Source: an uncultured Thiothrix sp.
GTDB lineage: Bacteria; Pseudomonadota; Gammaproteobacteria; Thiotrichales; Thiotrichaceae
Assembly (NCBI RefSeq): GCF_937873765.1
Contig: NZ_CALMZC010000051.1
Coordinates: 26,647 to 90,646 of the forward strand
DNA: 64,000 bases
Reading direction: 5' to 3'
The number at the start of each line of letters is the position of its first letter. Within the stretch, counting starts at the first letter, position 1. The position numbers and the translations under genes were made by a program. Below the pieces are notes generated by a model that saw only the letters and a list, made by a program, of their open reading frames with translations, had not been told where the DNA came from and searched no databases. Positions 17,106 through 24,967 of this stretch are shown here, piece after piece.

Positions 17106-19481
17106 TTAAGCTGCAATAGAACGTTCGTTCGCTGCACAATCTAAGGCTGCAGCCATCGCATCTTCAACCTTCTCCATAAAGATAAATTGCAGTTGCTTGC
17201 GAGCATTTTCCGGCACCTCTTCAAGATCTTTACGGTTACGTGCGGGGAGCAACACGGTATGAATGCCTGCGCGTAGGGCGGCTAAGCATTTCTCCTTCAC
17301 CCCACCGATTGGTAAGACCAAGCCCCGTAGGCTAATTTCACCGGTCATCGCCACATCACTACGTACACAACGCCCAGTTAGTAGTGAAACTAAAGATGTG
17401 AACATCGCCACGCCTGCACTGGGGCCATCTTTAGGGATAGCACCTGCAGGCACGTGTAAGTGAATGTCATGTTCATCAAATAGTTTTGGATCAATCCCTA
17501 AACTCTGTGCACGTGACTTTACCAAACTCAAAGCGGCTTGAGCGCTTTCCTTCATCACATCGCCGAGTTGTCCAGTAATAATCAATTTACCGTGGCCGGG
17601 CATTTTGGTGGTTTCAATAAACAGAATATCACCACCGACAGGTGTCCATGCCAAACCGGTTGCTACCCCCGGAATGCTGGTACGCATCGCAACTTCGCTT
17701 TCAAAGCGCTTCGCTCCTAGAATGTCGAGTACTTCGGACTCACCAATTTGAATGGGAGATGAAGCACCTTCGGCAATTTGCATCGCCACGCGGCGCAGTA
17801 AAGCACCAATTTTCCGATCTAAATTACGTACTCCAGCTTCACGTGTGTAATCACCGATCACACTGCGTAAAGCAGACTCAGTGATAGTCACTTGCTCTGG
17901 TTTTAAGCCATTGGTTTCCAGTTGACGCTTGACTAAATAGCGCTTAGCAATCTGGACTTTTTCCTCTTCGGTGTAGCCCGGCAGTTCAATAATTTCCATC
18001 CGATCACGCAAAGGTCCTGGAATCGAATCCAGCACATTGGCAGTGGCAATGAAGACGACTTGGCTTAAATCAAAGGGTTGCGCCAGATAATTATCACGGA
18101 AGGTACTATTTTGCTCAGGATCGAGCACTTCCAGCAAGGCTGCTGAAGGATCGCCGTGATAGCCGCCGCCCCCCAATTTATCAATCTCATCCAGCATAAA
18201 GACCGGATTGCGTGTACCTGCTTTGCGTAAACCTTGAATAATATTACCCGGCAAAGCACCTAAATAAGTACGCCGATGTCCACGAATTTCTGCTTCATCA
18301 TGCACACCACCGAGGCTACCACGTACAAATTTCAAGCCCATCGCGTGCGCAATACTTTGCCCCATCGAGGTTTTACCCACGCCGGGAGGTCCCACAAAGC
18401 ACAGAATCGGGCTGCGCCCTTGCGGATTGAGTTTGCGCACTGCTAAATATTCTAGAATGCGCTGTTTGACCTTTTCTAAGCCAAAATGCTCGTCATCTAA
18501 AATCTGTCGGGCTTTAGCAATATCAATATTCTCCTCATCAACTTTGCTCCACGGTAGGTTTGCAAGCCAATCTAAATAGGTACGCACCATCGAGTATTCG
18601 CCAGAGGAATCTTGCATTTGCTCTAAGCGGCGTAATTCCTTTTTCGCATGTTCATCGACTTCTTTGGGTAGCTTTGTTTCTTCTAAAGCACTACGTAACT
18701 CCTCAAGCTCAGCACTGTTATTGTCGTCCTCGCCTAATTGCTTACGAATCGCTTTCATTTGCTCGCGCAACATGTATTCGCGCTGCCGCTCATCCATTGA
18801 AGCTTTAGCTTTGCTGTCGATTTCGCGGGTAATTTTTAGCACTTCATGTTGCTTACGCAGTAATTCGGAAACCCGCTCTAAACGTTCATTCAGGTCAGTG
18901 ACTTCCAGTAATTGCTGTTTTTCAGCCGGAGTCATGTCCATAAAGTTGGCAATCAAATCAGCTAAAGCTCCGGCATCACTGATATTTTGCAACGTTTGAA
19001 TCACGTCATTCGGTAGTTGCGGTAAAAGCTTCGCCACCTCAATCGCTAAACCTTGCAAATAACGTCGACGAGCTTCGAGTTCTAGATCATCAGATTTAGG
19101 ATCAGGCATTAAACTTACCTTTGCCGCTAAGTACGGCGCATCGTGGAGATAGTGCTGGACTTTAAAACGTTCTTCACCTTGCACTACTAAATGGTGAGTG
19201 CCTTCTTGGGTGGTGACATAACGCAATACATTAACGAGAGTACCGACCTCATATAAATCTTCAGCGTCAGGCTCATCATCATTGGGGTTACGTTGCAGCA
19301 TCAAACCAACACGCCGATTAGTACGCATCGCTTCTTGCACCGCGTTAATCGTGGTTTCACGCCCTAAGGTGATCGGGGCAATCACGCCGGGAAACAACAC
19401 CACATTACGAGTTGGTAAAATTACTAGTAAATCGTCAGGCAGCTTAATGCCGGCCTGTACGGCTGTTAATTCTTCAGTCAT
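17106..19481 (-). CDS. lon: ATP-dependent protease Lon
   Basis: 791-aa LonA: N-terminal substrate-binding domain (LPTRNVVLFPGVIAPITLGR), AAA+ module with Walker A GPPGVGKTSMGQS and Walker B VFMLDEIDKLGGG, and a serine protease domain with the Ser-Lys dyad S688 (KDGPSAGVAMF) and K731 (GGVKEKCLAAL). Degrades misfolded and regulatory proteins in the cytoplasm. A small heat-shock protein gene lies 3 bp upstream on the same strand, so the two are likely co-transcribed. Confidence 0.98.
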   Translation of the reverse strand: MTEELTAVQAGIKLPDDLLVILPTRNVVLFPGVIAPITLGRETTINAVQEAMRTNRRVGLMLQRNPNDDEPDAEDLYEVGTLVNVLRYVTTQEGTHHLVVQGEERFKVQHYLHDAPYLAAKVSLMPDPKSDDLELEARRRYLQGLAIEVAKLLPQLPNDVIQTLQNISDAGALADLIANFMDMTPAEKQQLLEVTDLNERLERVSELLRKQHEVLKITREIDSKAKASMDERQREYMLREQMKAIRKQLGEDDNNSAELEELRSALEETKLPKEVDEHAKKELRRLEQMQDSSGEYSMVRTYLDWLANLPWSKVDEENIDIAKARQILDDEHFGLEKVKQRILEYLAVRKLNPQGRSPILCFVGPPGVGKTSMGQSIAHAMGLKFVRGSLGGVHDEAEIRGHRRTYLGALPGNIIQGLRKAGTRNPVFMLDEIDKLGGGGYHGDPSAALLEVLDPEQNSTFRDNYLAQPFDLSQVVFIATANVLDSIPGPLRDRMEIIELPGYTEEEKVQIAKRYLVKRQLETNGLKPEQVTITESALRSVIGDYTREAGVRNLDRKIGALLRRVAMQIAEGASSPIQIGESEVLDILGAKRFESEVAMRTSIPGVATGLAWTPVGGDILFIETTKMPGHGKLIITGQLGDVMKESAQAALSLVKSRAQSLGIDPKLFDEHDIHLHVPAGAIPKDGPSAGVAMFTSLVSLLTGRCVRSDVAMTGEISLRGLVLPIGGVKEKCLAALRAGIHTVLLPARNRKDLEEVPENARKQLQFIFMEKVEDAMAAALDCAANERSIAA

Positions 19482-19484
19482 GGC

Positions 19485-19889
19485 TTAAGCTCCTAGTTTA
19501 TGTAAATTGATTTGCAGACAGCCATGCTGAAGTTGATGAGTGACTAACTCATAGCGTCCTGCAGGTAAGGTAATACGCCGTTCAAAATGCCCATACGGCA
19601 ACTCTAATCGATGAATCTGTGCGGCCTGAGCTAAAGAAGGTAAGGGGCGAAAGCCACTGACCACTAAGCTGCCGCCATTGAGATGTACCTCAATGCGCTG
19701 CGCATCAACACCCGGTAAAGCGATGGTCAAATACAAGGCTTCTGGTGTTTCAAATAAATCAATCGGTGGCTCCCAACTCGGCTGGCGAACGGCATTAATG
19801 GGTCGAAAGAATTGCCGCTGTAGACGTTCAGCCTCGGAGAGCAGTTCACAAGCCTCGACCCACATTAAATGAATAGGATGGGATGGCAT
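19485..19889 (-). CDS. Hsp20/alpha-crystallin family small heat-shock protein
   Basis: 134 aa. The alpha-crystallin domain starts at PPIDLFETPEALYLTIALPGVDAQRIEVHLNGGSLVVSG and ends with LELPYGHFERRITLPAG, the typical A-x-x-x-n-GVL region being degenerate. Acts as an ATP-independent holdase. It precedes lon by 3 bp, suggesting a proteostasis operon; no sigma-32 promoter could be assigned with confidence. Confidence 0.88.
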   Translation of the reverse strand: MPSHPIHLMWVEACELLSEAERLQRQFFRPINAVRQPSWEPPIDLFETPEALYLTIALPGVDAQRIEVHLNGGSLVVSGFRPLPSLAQAAQIHRLELPYGHFERRITLPAGRYELVTHQLQHGCLQINLHKLGA

Positions 19890-19992
19890 TACTGGTTCTC
19901 ACTGTACGTATTATCTGGAGCTACCCGCTGTAACTCCTACTGATTTAGTCAACTAATGTGGGCAGTCTGAAGGATTTCAAGAGGGACGTTCT

Positions 19993-21015
19993 TTAATGCT
20001 TATTTTTAGGTGCTGGCTTGCTTGACTCTATGCTATTGCAAAGATCAATCAATGGTTTAGCTTCGTACTTCAGTAATACATCGAATAGCTTCTGGAAGTT
20101 GTCAATTTTAACCGGGTCACCCTCTATTTTAGCTTCAGCGAATTCATGAGCATAAAGATCATAAACACTTTTGGCGTTTTTATCTTGACCAGAACAGGCC
20201 TTTTTTAAAACCTTATCCTGATCTTGATTGGCGAAATTACGTTCATCATCGGTGATATAAATCGTATTGGGGTCAGCACCATGTTCTATGAGACTTTGTA
20301 AGATATGAGCTAAAGGCATCGTTCGTGTAGGGGAGTACTTCAATTCTGGGGGGAGTCCTAGACTAGAGTATCCACGGCTGGCACCACAAATATTGAAAAT
20401 GGGGAAGTATTCTTCGCCTTTAGTTTTAAGATTAGGATTAGCTTGATACTTTAGAAGTGTATCTAACATTCTCACATCACAACGATCAATGGCTATTGAG
20501 AGAGGATAAGTGCCTGCGGCATCACGCTCTAAGTTCTTATCGCCTTCATTAGGGTTAACGCCCGCTTGTAAGACCATTTCCATCGCTTGATCGCGCGCTG
20601 AGTCAGACATTCTTGGGGGTCTACAATGTTGAAACCAGCTAAGAATATTAGAACTACCTTCTTGATTATAACAATGTAAATTCAAACCATGTTGAATATA
20701 GCGTTGAATAGTTATGTTGTCACAATCGGCAATGGCATTCAAAAATACTGTGGGATGAAAAGCGGATGAAGGATTCTCTGCAAGCAATTCTACAAGATAT
20801 TCTTGGCTTTTTGTCTTATTCATAGGTATTGGATAATAAACCTTAGTTACATGAGGATTATTCCACTCCTGTAGCTCTAGTGCTTTTAGTGTTGGTAAGT
20901 TAAATTGTTTAATAGATTCATCTTTTCTATAGTGAATTTTTGAGCAATCCTCAGCATAAGCAAAGAACGAAAATAAAAAAATTAAAATTATTAAATAGTA
21001 TTGATAATGATTCAT
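19993..21015 (-). CDS. secreted ankyrin-repeat protein, array copy 1 (distal)
   Basis: 340 aa with a signal peptide (MNHYQYYLIILIFLFSFFAYA), so periplasmic or exported. Ankyrin-like repeats are seen around residues 95-270 (e.g. LQAGVNPNEGDKNLERDAAGTYPLSIAIDRCDVRMLDTLLKYQANPN, HILQSLIEHGADPN). The C-terminal ~110 residues are highly conserved with the two neighbouring paralogues, while the N-terminal 160 diverge. Its start overlaps (ATGA-type, 4 bp) the stop of a 5'-truncated beta-helix fragment. Not recognised as a named family. The array layout suggests an immunity-protein role, but that is inference. Confidence 0.8.
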   Translation of the reverse strand: MNHYQYYLIILIFLFSFFAYAEDCSKIHYRKDESIKQFNLPTLKALELQEWNNPHVTKVYYPIPMNKTKSQEYLVELLAENPSSAFHPTVFLNAIADCDNITIQRYIQHGLNLHCYNQEGSSNILSWFQHCRPPRMSDSARDQAMEMVLQAGVNPNEGDKNLERDAAGTYPLSIAIDRCDVRMLDTLLKYQANPNLKTKGEEYFPIFNICGASRGYSSLGLPPELKYSPTRTMPLAHILQSLIEHGADPNTIYITDDERNFANQDQDKVLKKACSGQDKNAKSVYDLYAHEFAEAKIEGDPVKIDNFQKLFDVLLKYEAKPLIDLCNSIESSKPAPKNKH

Positions 21016-21338
21016 TGATTGGCTCCTAATTGTTTTTTTCTAATTTCCATGTTTTCTTTTTTAGGTCTTTGAGTTTCTAATGTAATAGAGTTAATACTAT
21101 TTGGTATCGTGTTAATTTCCCTAAAATGCTGAGCATTAATCGCAAAGTCATGATTATTCTCAATGGTATTATTAATAATAAAAACAGGTATCGGTTGCTG
21201 ATCTTTAGGCACTTTAGGGGAGGTATTTCTATAAGGACTATCCGCTTCATGATGCACATTAATGGCTTGATACCAAGTGCCATTACCTATACTGAGTTCA
21301 TTATTGCGAATGCTGCTGTTCTAGTTGGAGGCTTTTAG
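21012..21338 (-). pseudogene. 5'-truncated beta-helix cassette, copy 1
   Basis: The frame corresponding to the last ~100 codons of the beta-helix gene at 23659-24711 is open here, beginning after a TAG with AAC AGC AGC ATT CGC. It reads IRNNELSIGNGTWYQAINVHHEADSPYRNTSPK as in the full gene, then ends in a different tail (FREINTIPNSINS...KKQLGANQ). There is no ATG start; a GTG at 21255-21257 could only give 81 aa. It precedes ankyrin gene copy 1 with a 4-bp overlap, as the full gene precedes copy 3. Best read as an orphan C-terminal cassette. Confidence 0.7.
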
Positions 21339-21899
21339 TCTTTACTCATCCTTCAAAGTCTGACAAAGATCAATCAAGGGTTTCGCTTCATATTTTACGA
21401 GTATATCCATAAGCTTTTGGTAATTACTGATTTTTACAGGATCGCCTTGGACTTTAGCCTCTGTGAATTCTTGAGTATAAAGGTCATAAACACTTTTGGC
21501 GTTTTTATCTTGACCAGAACAGGCCTTTTTTAAAACCTTATCCTGATCTTGATTGGCGAAATTACGTTCATCATCGGTGATATAAATCGTATTGGGGTCA
21601 GCACCATGTTCTATGAGACTTTGTAAGATATGAGCTAAAGGCATCGTTCGTGTAGGAGGATAGTCCAGTTCAGGGGGTAATCCTAAGCCAGAGTAGTTAC
21701 GATTCGTACTACAAATATTAAGAATAGGGAAATATTCTTCGCCTTTGGTTTTAAGATTGGGATTAGCGCCATAGCGGAGGAGAATATCGAGCATACTGGT
21801 ATCACAGGCTTGAGTCGCATCGGCAATCGGGTAAGTGCCTGCGGCATCGCGCTCTAAGTCTTTCTTGCCTTCATTGGGATTAGCTCCGACTTGTAAGAG
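21126..21899. repeat. 774-bp direct repeat, unit A
   Basis: Matches 22442-23215 at a constant offset of 1316 bp, with no mismatch found by eye. It spans most of a beta-helix fragment, the intergenic gap and the C-terminal two thirds of an ankyrin gene. The identity implies a recent tandem duplication or gene conversion. Confidence 0.85.
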
Positions 21900-22334
21900 G
21901 CGTTCTAGTACTTGATTGCGTTGAGCCTCGCCTTGAATACGGCAAGCGGTAAGAAAGTTAAGTAGATTACTATCACCTTCTTGAGTGTAGCACCGTAGAG
22001 AAAGTCCATAATTAAGATAGATATTGATATTCTCAAAGTCACAAGTGCCAATAGCATGTATTAAAATACTGGGATCAATTTGATTGATCGGTGTTTTTTC
22101 TAATAAATCTATTAGATGTTTTTGACTCTGCTCACGTGTCAAAGGAAAAGGGTAGAATTTTTCTGATTCCAGATGGTATTTATATGTTTGTAGTTCTATA
22201 GCTTTCTGAGTAGATATATTATATTGATGAGGATATTTGCTAGTTAATAGTTGTATGCTAGTACAGTGAGCATCAAATGCAAATGTATTAGTATGTATTG
22301 TGGATAGTATAAGAGTGCTAAGGAGTTTTTTCAT
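21342..22334 (-). CDS. secreted ankyrin-repeat protein, array copy 2
   Basis: 330 aa with signal peptide MKKLLSTLILSTIHTNTFA. From about residue 145 to the end it is identical to copy 3 (LLQVGANPNEGKKDLERDAAGTYPIADATQACDTSMLDILLRYGANPN... to TLKDE), while residues 1-140 differ. Ankyrin-like helices are visible around HAIGTCDFENINIYLNYGL and HILQSLIEHGADPN. It follows a beta-helix fragment, separated by 56 bp. Unknown function; candidate periplasmic immunity protein. Confidence 0.8.
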   Translation of the reverse strand: MKKLLSTLILSTIHTNTFAFDAHCTSIQLLTSKYPHQYNISTQKAIELQTYKYHLESEKFYPFPLTREQSQKHLIDLLEKTPINQIDPSILIHAIGTCDFENINIYLNYGLSLRCYTQEGDSNLLNFLTACRIQGEAQRNQVLERLLQVGANPNEGKKDLERDAAGTYPIADATQACDTSMLDILLRYGANPNLKTKGEEYFPILNICSTNRNYSGLGLPPELDYPPTRTMPLAHILQSLIEHGADPNTIYITDDERNFANQDQDKVLKKACSGQDKNAKSVYDLYTQEFTEAKVQGDPVKISNYQKLMDILVKYEAKPLIDLCQTLKDE

Positions 22335-22390
22335 TTTTTCACATCCATCTGTAGCTTTCTCACTGTCATATTCTTAACACGACCTCTATT

Positions 22391-22654
22391 TTATAATTCT
22401 CGTGTCTGTAGAATATTTGGATCAGTCTGGGTTTTTTCAAGATGCTGAGCATTAATCGCAAAGTCATGATTATTCTCAATGGTATTATTAATAATAAAAA
22501 CAGGTATCGGTTGCTGATCTTTAGGCACTTTAGGGGAGGTATTTCTATAAGGACTATCCGCTTCATGATGCACATTAATGGCTTGATACCAAGTGCCATT
22601 ACCTATACTGAGTTCATTATTGCGAATGCTGCTGTTCTAGTTGGAGGCTTTTAG
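22391..22654 (-). pseudogene. 5'-truncated beta-helix cassette, copy 2
   Basis: Open frame homologous to the C-terminal part of the beta-helix gene (IGNGTWYQAINVHHEADSPYRN... NNTIENNHDFAINAQH), starting directly after the ankyrin copy 3 stop and lacking a start codon. It is identical in DNA to fragment copy 1 up to the AINAQH codons, then has its own short tail (LEKTQTDPNILQTREL). A remnant or orphan module rather than an independent gene. Confidence 0.7.
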
Positions 22655-23215
22655 TCTTTACTCATCCTTCAAAGTCTGACAAAGATCAATCAAGGGTTTC
22701 GCTTCATATTTTACGAGTATATCCATAAGCTTTTGGTAATTACTGATTTTTACAGGATCGCCTTGGACTTTAGCCTCTGTGAATTCTTGAGTATAAAGGT
22801 CATAAACACTTTTGGCGTTTTTATCTTGACCAGAACAGGCCTTTTTTAAAACCTTATCCTGATCTTGATTGGCGAAATTACGTTCATCATCGGTGATATA
22901 AATCGTATTGGGGTCAGCACCATGTTCTATGAGACTTTGTAAGATATGAGCTAAAGGCATCGTTCGTGTAGGAGGATAGTCCAGTTCAGGGGGTAATCCT
23001 AAGCCAGAGTAGTTACGATTCGTACTACAAATATTAAGAATAGGGAAATATTCTTCGCCTTTGGTTTTAAGATTGGGATTAGCGCCATAGCGGAGGAGAA
23101 TATCGAGCATACTGGTATCACAGGCTTGAGTCGCATCGGCAATCGGGTAAGTGCCTGCGGCATCGCGCTCTAAGTCTTTCTTGCCTTCATTGGGATTAGC
23201 TCCGACTTGTAAGAG
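22442..23215. repeat. 774-bp direct repeat, unit B
   Basis: Second copy of the repeat described at 21126-21899. The left boundary falls in the beta-helix fragment just after AINAQH; the right boundary lies inside the ankyrin gene near the LLQVGAN codons, so each copy joins a conserved block to divergent ends. Confidence 0.85.
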
Positions 23216-23662
23216 TCGTTCTAGAGCCTGATTTCGCTCTATTTCATTAGGTTTGCGACAATTACTTAAAAATCCAATGATATTACCTTGGCCTTCTTGG
23301 GTATAGCAGTGTAAGGATAGCCCATGATCAAGATAAATGGCTATGTTTTCAAGGTCACAGCTACCAATAGCGTAGCGTAATATAGCAGGGTCTAATTTAT
23401 CTACTGGATTTTTGTGAAATAGGTCAATTAAATATTTTTGACTTTGTTTTTTTGTTAGATTAGATGGATAGTATTTATTCTCCTGTTGCTGGTTATCATA
23501 ATTTTGTAACTCTATTGCTTTTTGAGTCATTATATTGTATTGAGTAGGGTATTTGTTAGTAAGAGGTATTTTTTTAGAGCAAATATGATTAGAGGCAAAA
23601 ATATTTGTACTTAATGAGAGTATACATGCTATCTTCATAAAGTTAATCGCTAAATACTTCAT
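22658..23662 (-). CDS. secreted ankyrin-repeat protein, array copy 3 (next to full beta-helix gene)
   Basis: 334 aa; signal peptide within MKYLAINFMKIACILSLSTNIFAS (an internal ATG eight codons in is an alternative start). Ankyrin-like repeats at about residues 100-275. Its start overlaps the stop of the full beta-helix gene by 4 bp (ATGA), so translation is probably coupled. The C-terminal ~190 residues are identical to copy 2. Tight coupling to a possible effector and paralogue multiplication suggest an immunity-like role, unproven. Confidence 0.82.
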   Translation of the reverse strand: MKYLAINFMKIACILSLSTNIFASNHICSKKIPLTNKYPTQYNIMTQKAIELQNYDNQQQENKYYPSNLTKKQSQKYLIDLFHKNPVDKLDPAILRYAIGSCDLENIAIYLDHGLSLHCYTQEGQGNIIGFLSNCRKPNEIERNQALERLLQVGANPNEGKKDLERDAAGTYPIADATQACDTSMLDILLRYGANPNLKTKGEEYFPILNICSTNRNYSGLGLPPELDYPPTRTMPLAHILQSLIEHGADPNTIYITDDERNFANQDQDKVLKKACSGQDKNAKSVYDLYTQEFTEAKVQGDPVKISNYQKLMDILVKYEAKPLIDLCQTLKDE

Positions 23663-24711
23663 TTTTTAAAGCCCATTTTTTCGACTGGTAGTCTATTGCC
23701 GGTTTGCTTTATTCTGAATGAGTTATCAATTTCATGTATATCGGTATAGTGCTGAGCATTAATCGCAAAGTCATGATTATTCTCAATGGTATTGCCAACA
23801 ATAAAAACAGATATCGGTTGGTTGTCTTTAGGCACTTTAGGGGAGGTATTTCTATAAGGACTATCCGCTTCATGATGCACATTAATGGCTTGATACCAAG
23901 TGCCATTCCCTATACTGAGTTCATTATTGCGAATGTTGCCACCTTTGGCATTCGTGACTTGAATACCGTCAGCATGTTGGGCTAAAACTCCATTAGGCAG
24001 TGTGACCGCTGCATCGGGTGCTTTGCTGGTCTTTTTTAATTGCTCATAAGGGATTGGCTCGTAGTTGGGGTGAATGCTATGAATATCGTTGTTACTAATC
24101 GTGTACTGACCAATATTTTTCAAGATAATGCCATCACGCTGGATATTTGAAATCGTATTATTATCAATAGTAATCTTTTGATGTGCAGTCTGCTCTGAAG
24201 GCTTATGGCTACTAATGCTAATTCCATCAGCCACCCCGGAGATCTGTGTATTAGTGATGTTTATGGTCGTGGGTTTATCACTCAGCACGACACGAATACC
24301 CGTCTCAGACTCAGGTAATGCTCTAACTTGCGCAGAGTTTAAGTCTTTATTTCCAATATCTAAGTGATCCAAGGTTAGTTGTGAAATATTGGAAGCATTA
24401 ATTCTTTTTATGTTTGGCGGTGGCTCTTGCCCATTTAAAGTAATGCTTTTATTGATAGTAATCGTTTCATAGTTACCAGACGGTACTACCAAGGTGCTAC
24501 CTTCAGTAGCATTATCAATTTGTGCTTGTAGTTCAGTAGTGGGGTCTGAGGCTTCAACTGATTGTATCGTAGCATCGAGTAAAGGCTTGATAATACTTTC
24601 CACGGGCGCTTTAAAAAAGCTAGTGAAGTTATCAACCAGTGATTGTTGGGGAGTAGCGAATCCCCTAGCTGGGTATATATCCCTCTTCGTAGAAACTCCA
24701 GATATTTGCAT
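23659..24711 (-). CDS. right-handed parallel beta-helix repeat protein
   Basis: 350 aa without a recognisable Sec signal peptide. An N-terminal ~70-residue region (MQISGVSTKRDIYPARG ... VESIIKPLLDATIQSV) precedes NATEGSTLVVPSGNYETITINKSITLNG, the start of a pectate-lyase-like beta-helix with coils such as NITNTQISGVADGISIS, ITIDNNTISNIQRDGIIL, YTISNNDIHSI and GNIRNNELSIGN. The fold is convincing; enzymatic residues are not evident. It heads the array, and its C-terminus is duplicated twice downstream with different tails. It might be a secreted effector or adhesin-like protein exported by a non-Sec system. Confidence 0.8.
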   Translation of the reverse strand: MQISGVSTKRDIYPARGFATPQQSLVDNFTSFFKAPVESIIKPLLDATIQSVEASDPTTELQAQIDNATEGSTLVVPSGNYETITINKSITLNGQEPPPNIKRINASNISQLTLDHLDIGNKDLNSAQVRALPESETGIRVVLSDKPTTINITNTQISGVADGISISSHKPSEQTAHQKITIDNNTISNIQRDGIILKNIGQYTISNNDIHSIHPNYEPIPYEQLKKTSKAPDAAVTLPNGVLAQHADGIQVTNAKGGNIRNNELSIGNGTWYQAINVHHEADSPYRNTSPKVPKDNQPISVFIVGNTIENNHDFAINAQHYTDIHEIDNSFRIKQTGNRLPVEKMGFKK

Positions 24712-24873
24712 TGTTATATTCCCTATCTTTTAAAATTCCTTTGTTTTTAAGCTTAGCTAATTTAATTAGTTTTAAATTTCTCTACAGAGCGGGTGCATGA
24801 AAAATCAGGATAAGCGGTAGGGTTATCCAAGAGCAGTGTTTAGGGTTTTTGGCTGGAATCCAAGGTCTACGCG

Positions 24874-24902
24874 CTGACAGCTCACCGATTCCGCGCTATC
24901 AT
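24874..24902 (+). promoter_or_regulatory. candidate sigma-70 promoter upstream of proS
   Basis: CTGACA (24874-24879), 17-bp spacer, TATCAT (24897-24902): 5/6 matches at both boxes. Transcription would start near 24909, right before a hairpin-plus-T-run and ~60 bp before proS. Confidence 0.6.
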
Positions 24903-24913
24903 GTTTCTACTCC

Positions 24914-24936
24914 AACCGCCTTCTGCGGTTTTGTTT
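24914..24936 (+). terminator. terminator-like hairpin in the proS leader
   Basis: Stem AACCGC/GCGGTT with loop CTTCT followed by TTGTTTTTT. It lies about 5 nt after the predicted start site of the promoter at 24874-24902 and before proS. It may block upstream transcripts or attenuate proS. Confidence 0.55.
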
Positions 24937-24967
24937 TTTGCTGCATTTAATAACGGATTTTAAGTCG

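Noticed and set aside
21126..21338. Identical 70-aa plus-strand ORFs at 21126-21338 and 22442-22654 (and a similar one at 23734)
   Set aside because: They are antisense shadows of the duplicated beta-helix segment; the coding signal and homology are on the minus strand.
24938..24967. N-terminal extension of proS from TTG 24938
   Set aside because: It overlaps the terminator tail and the ProS family begins at the [13 protein letters not shown] start.
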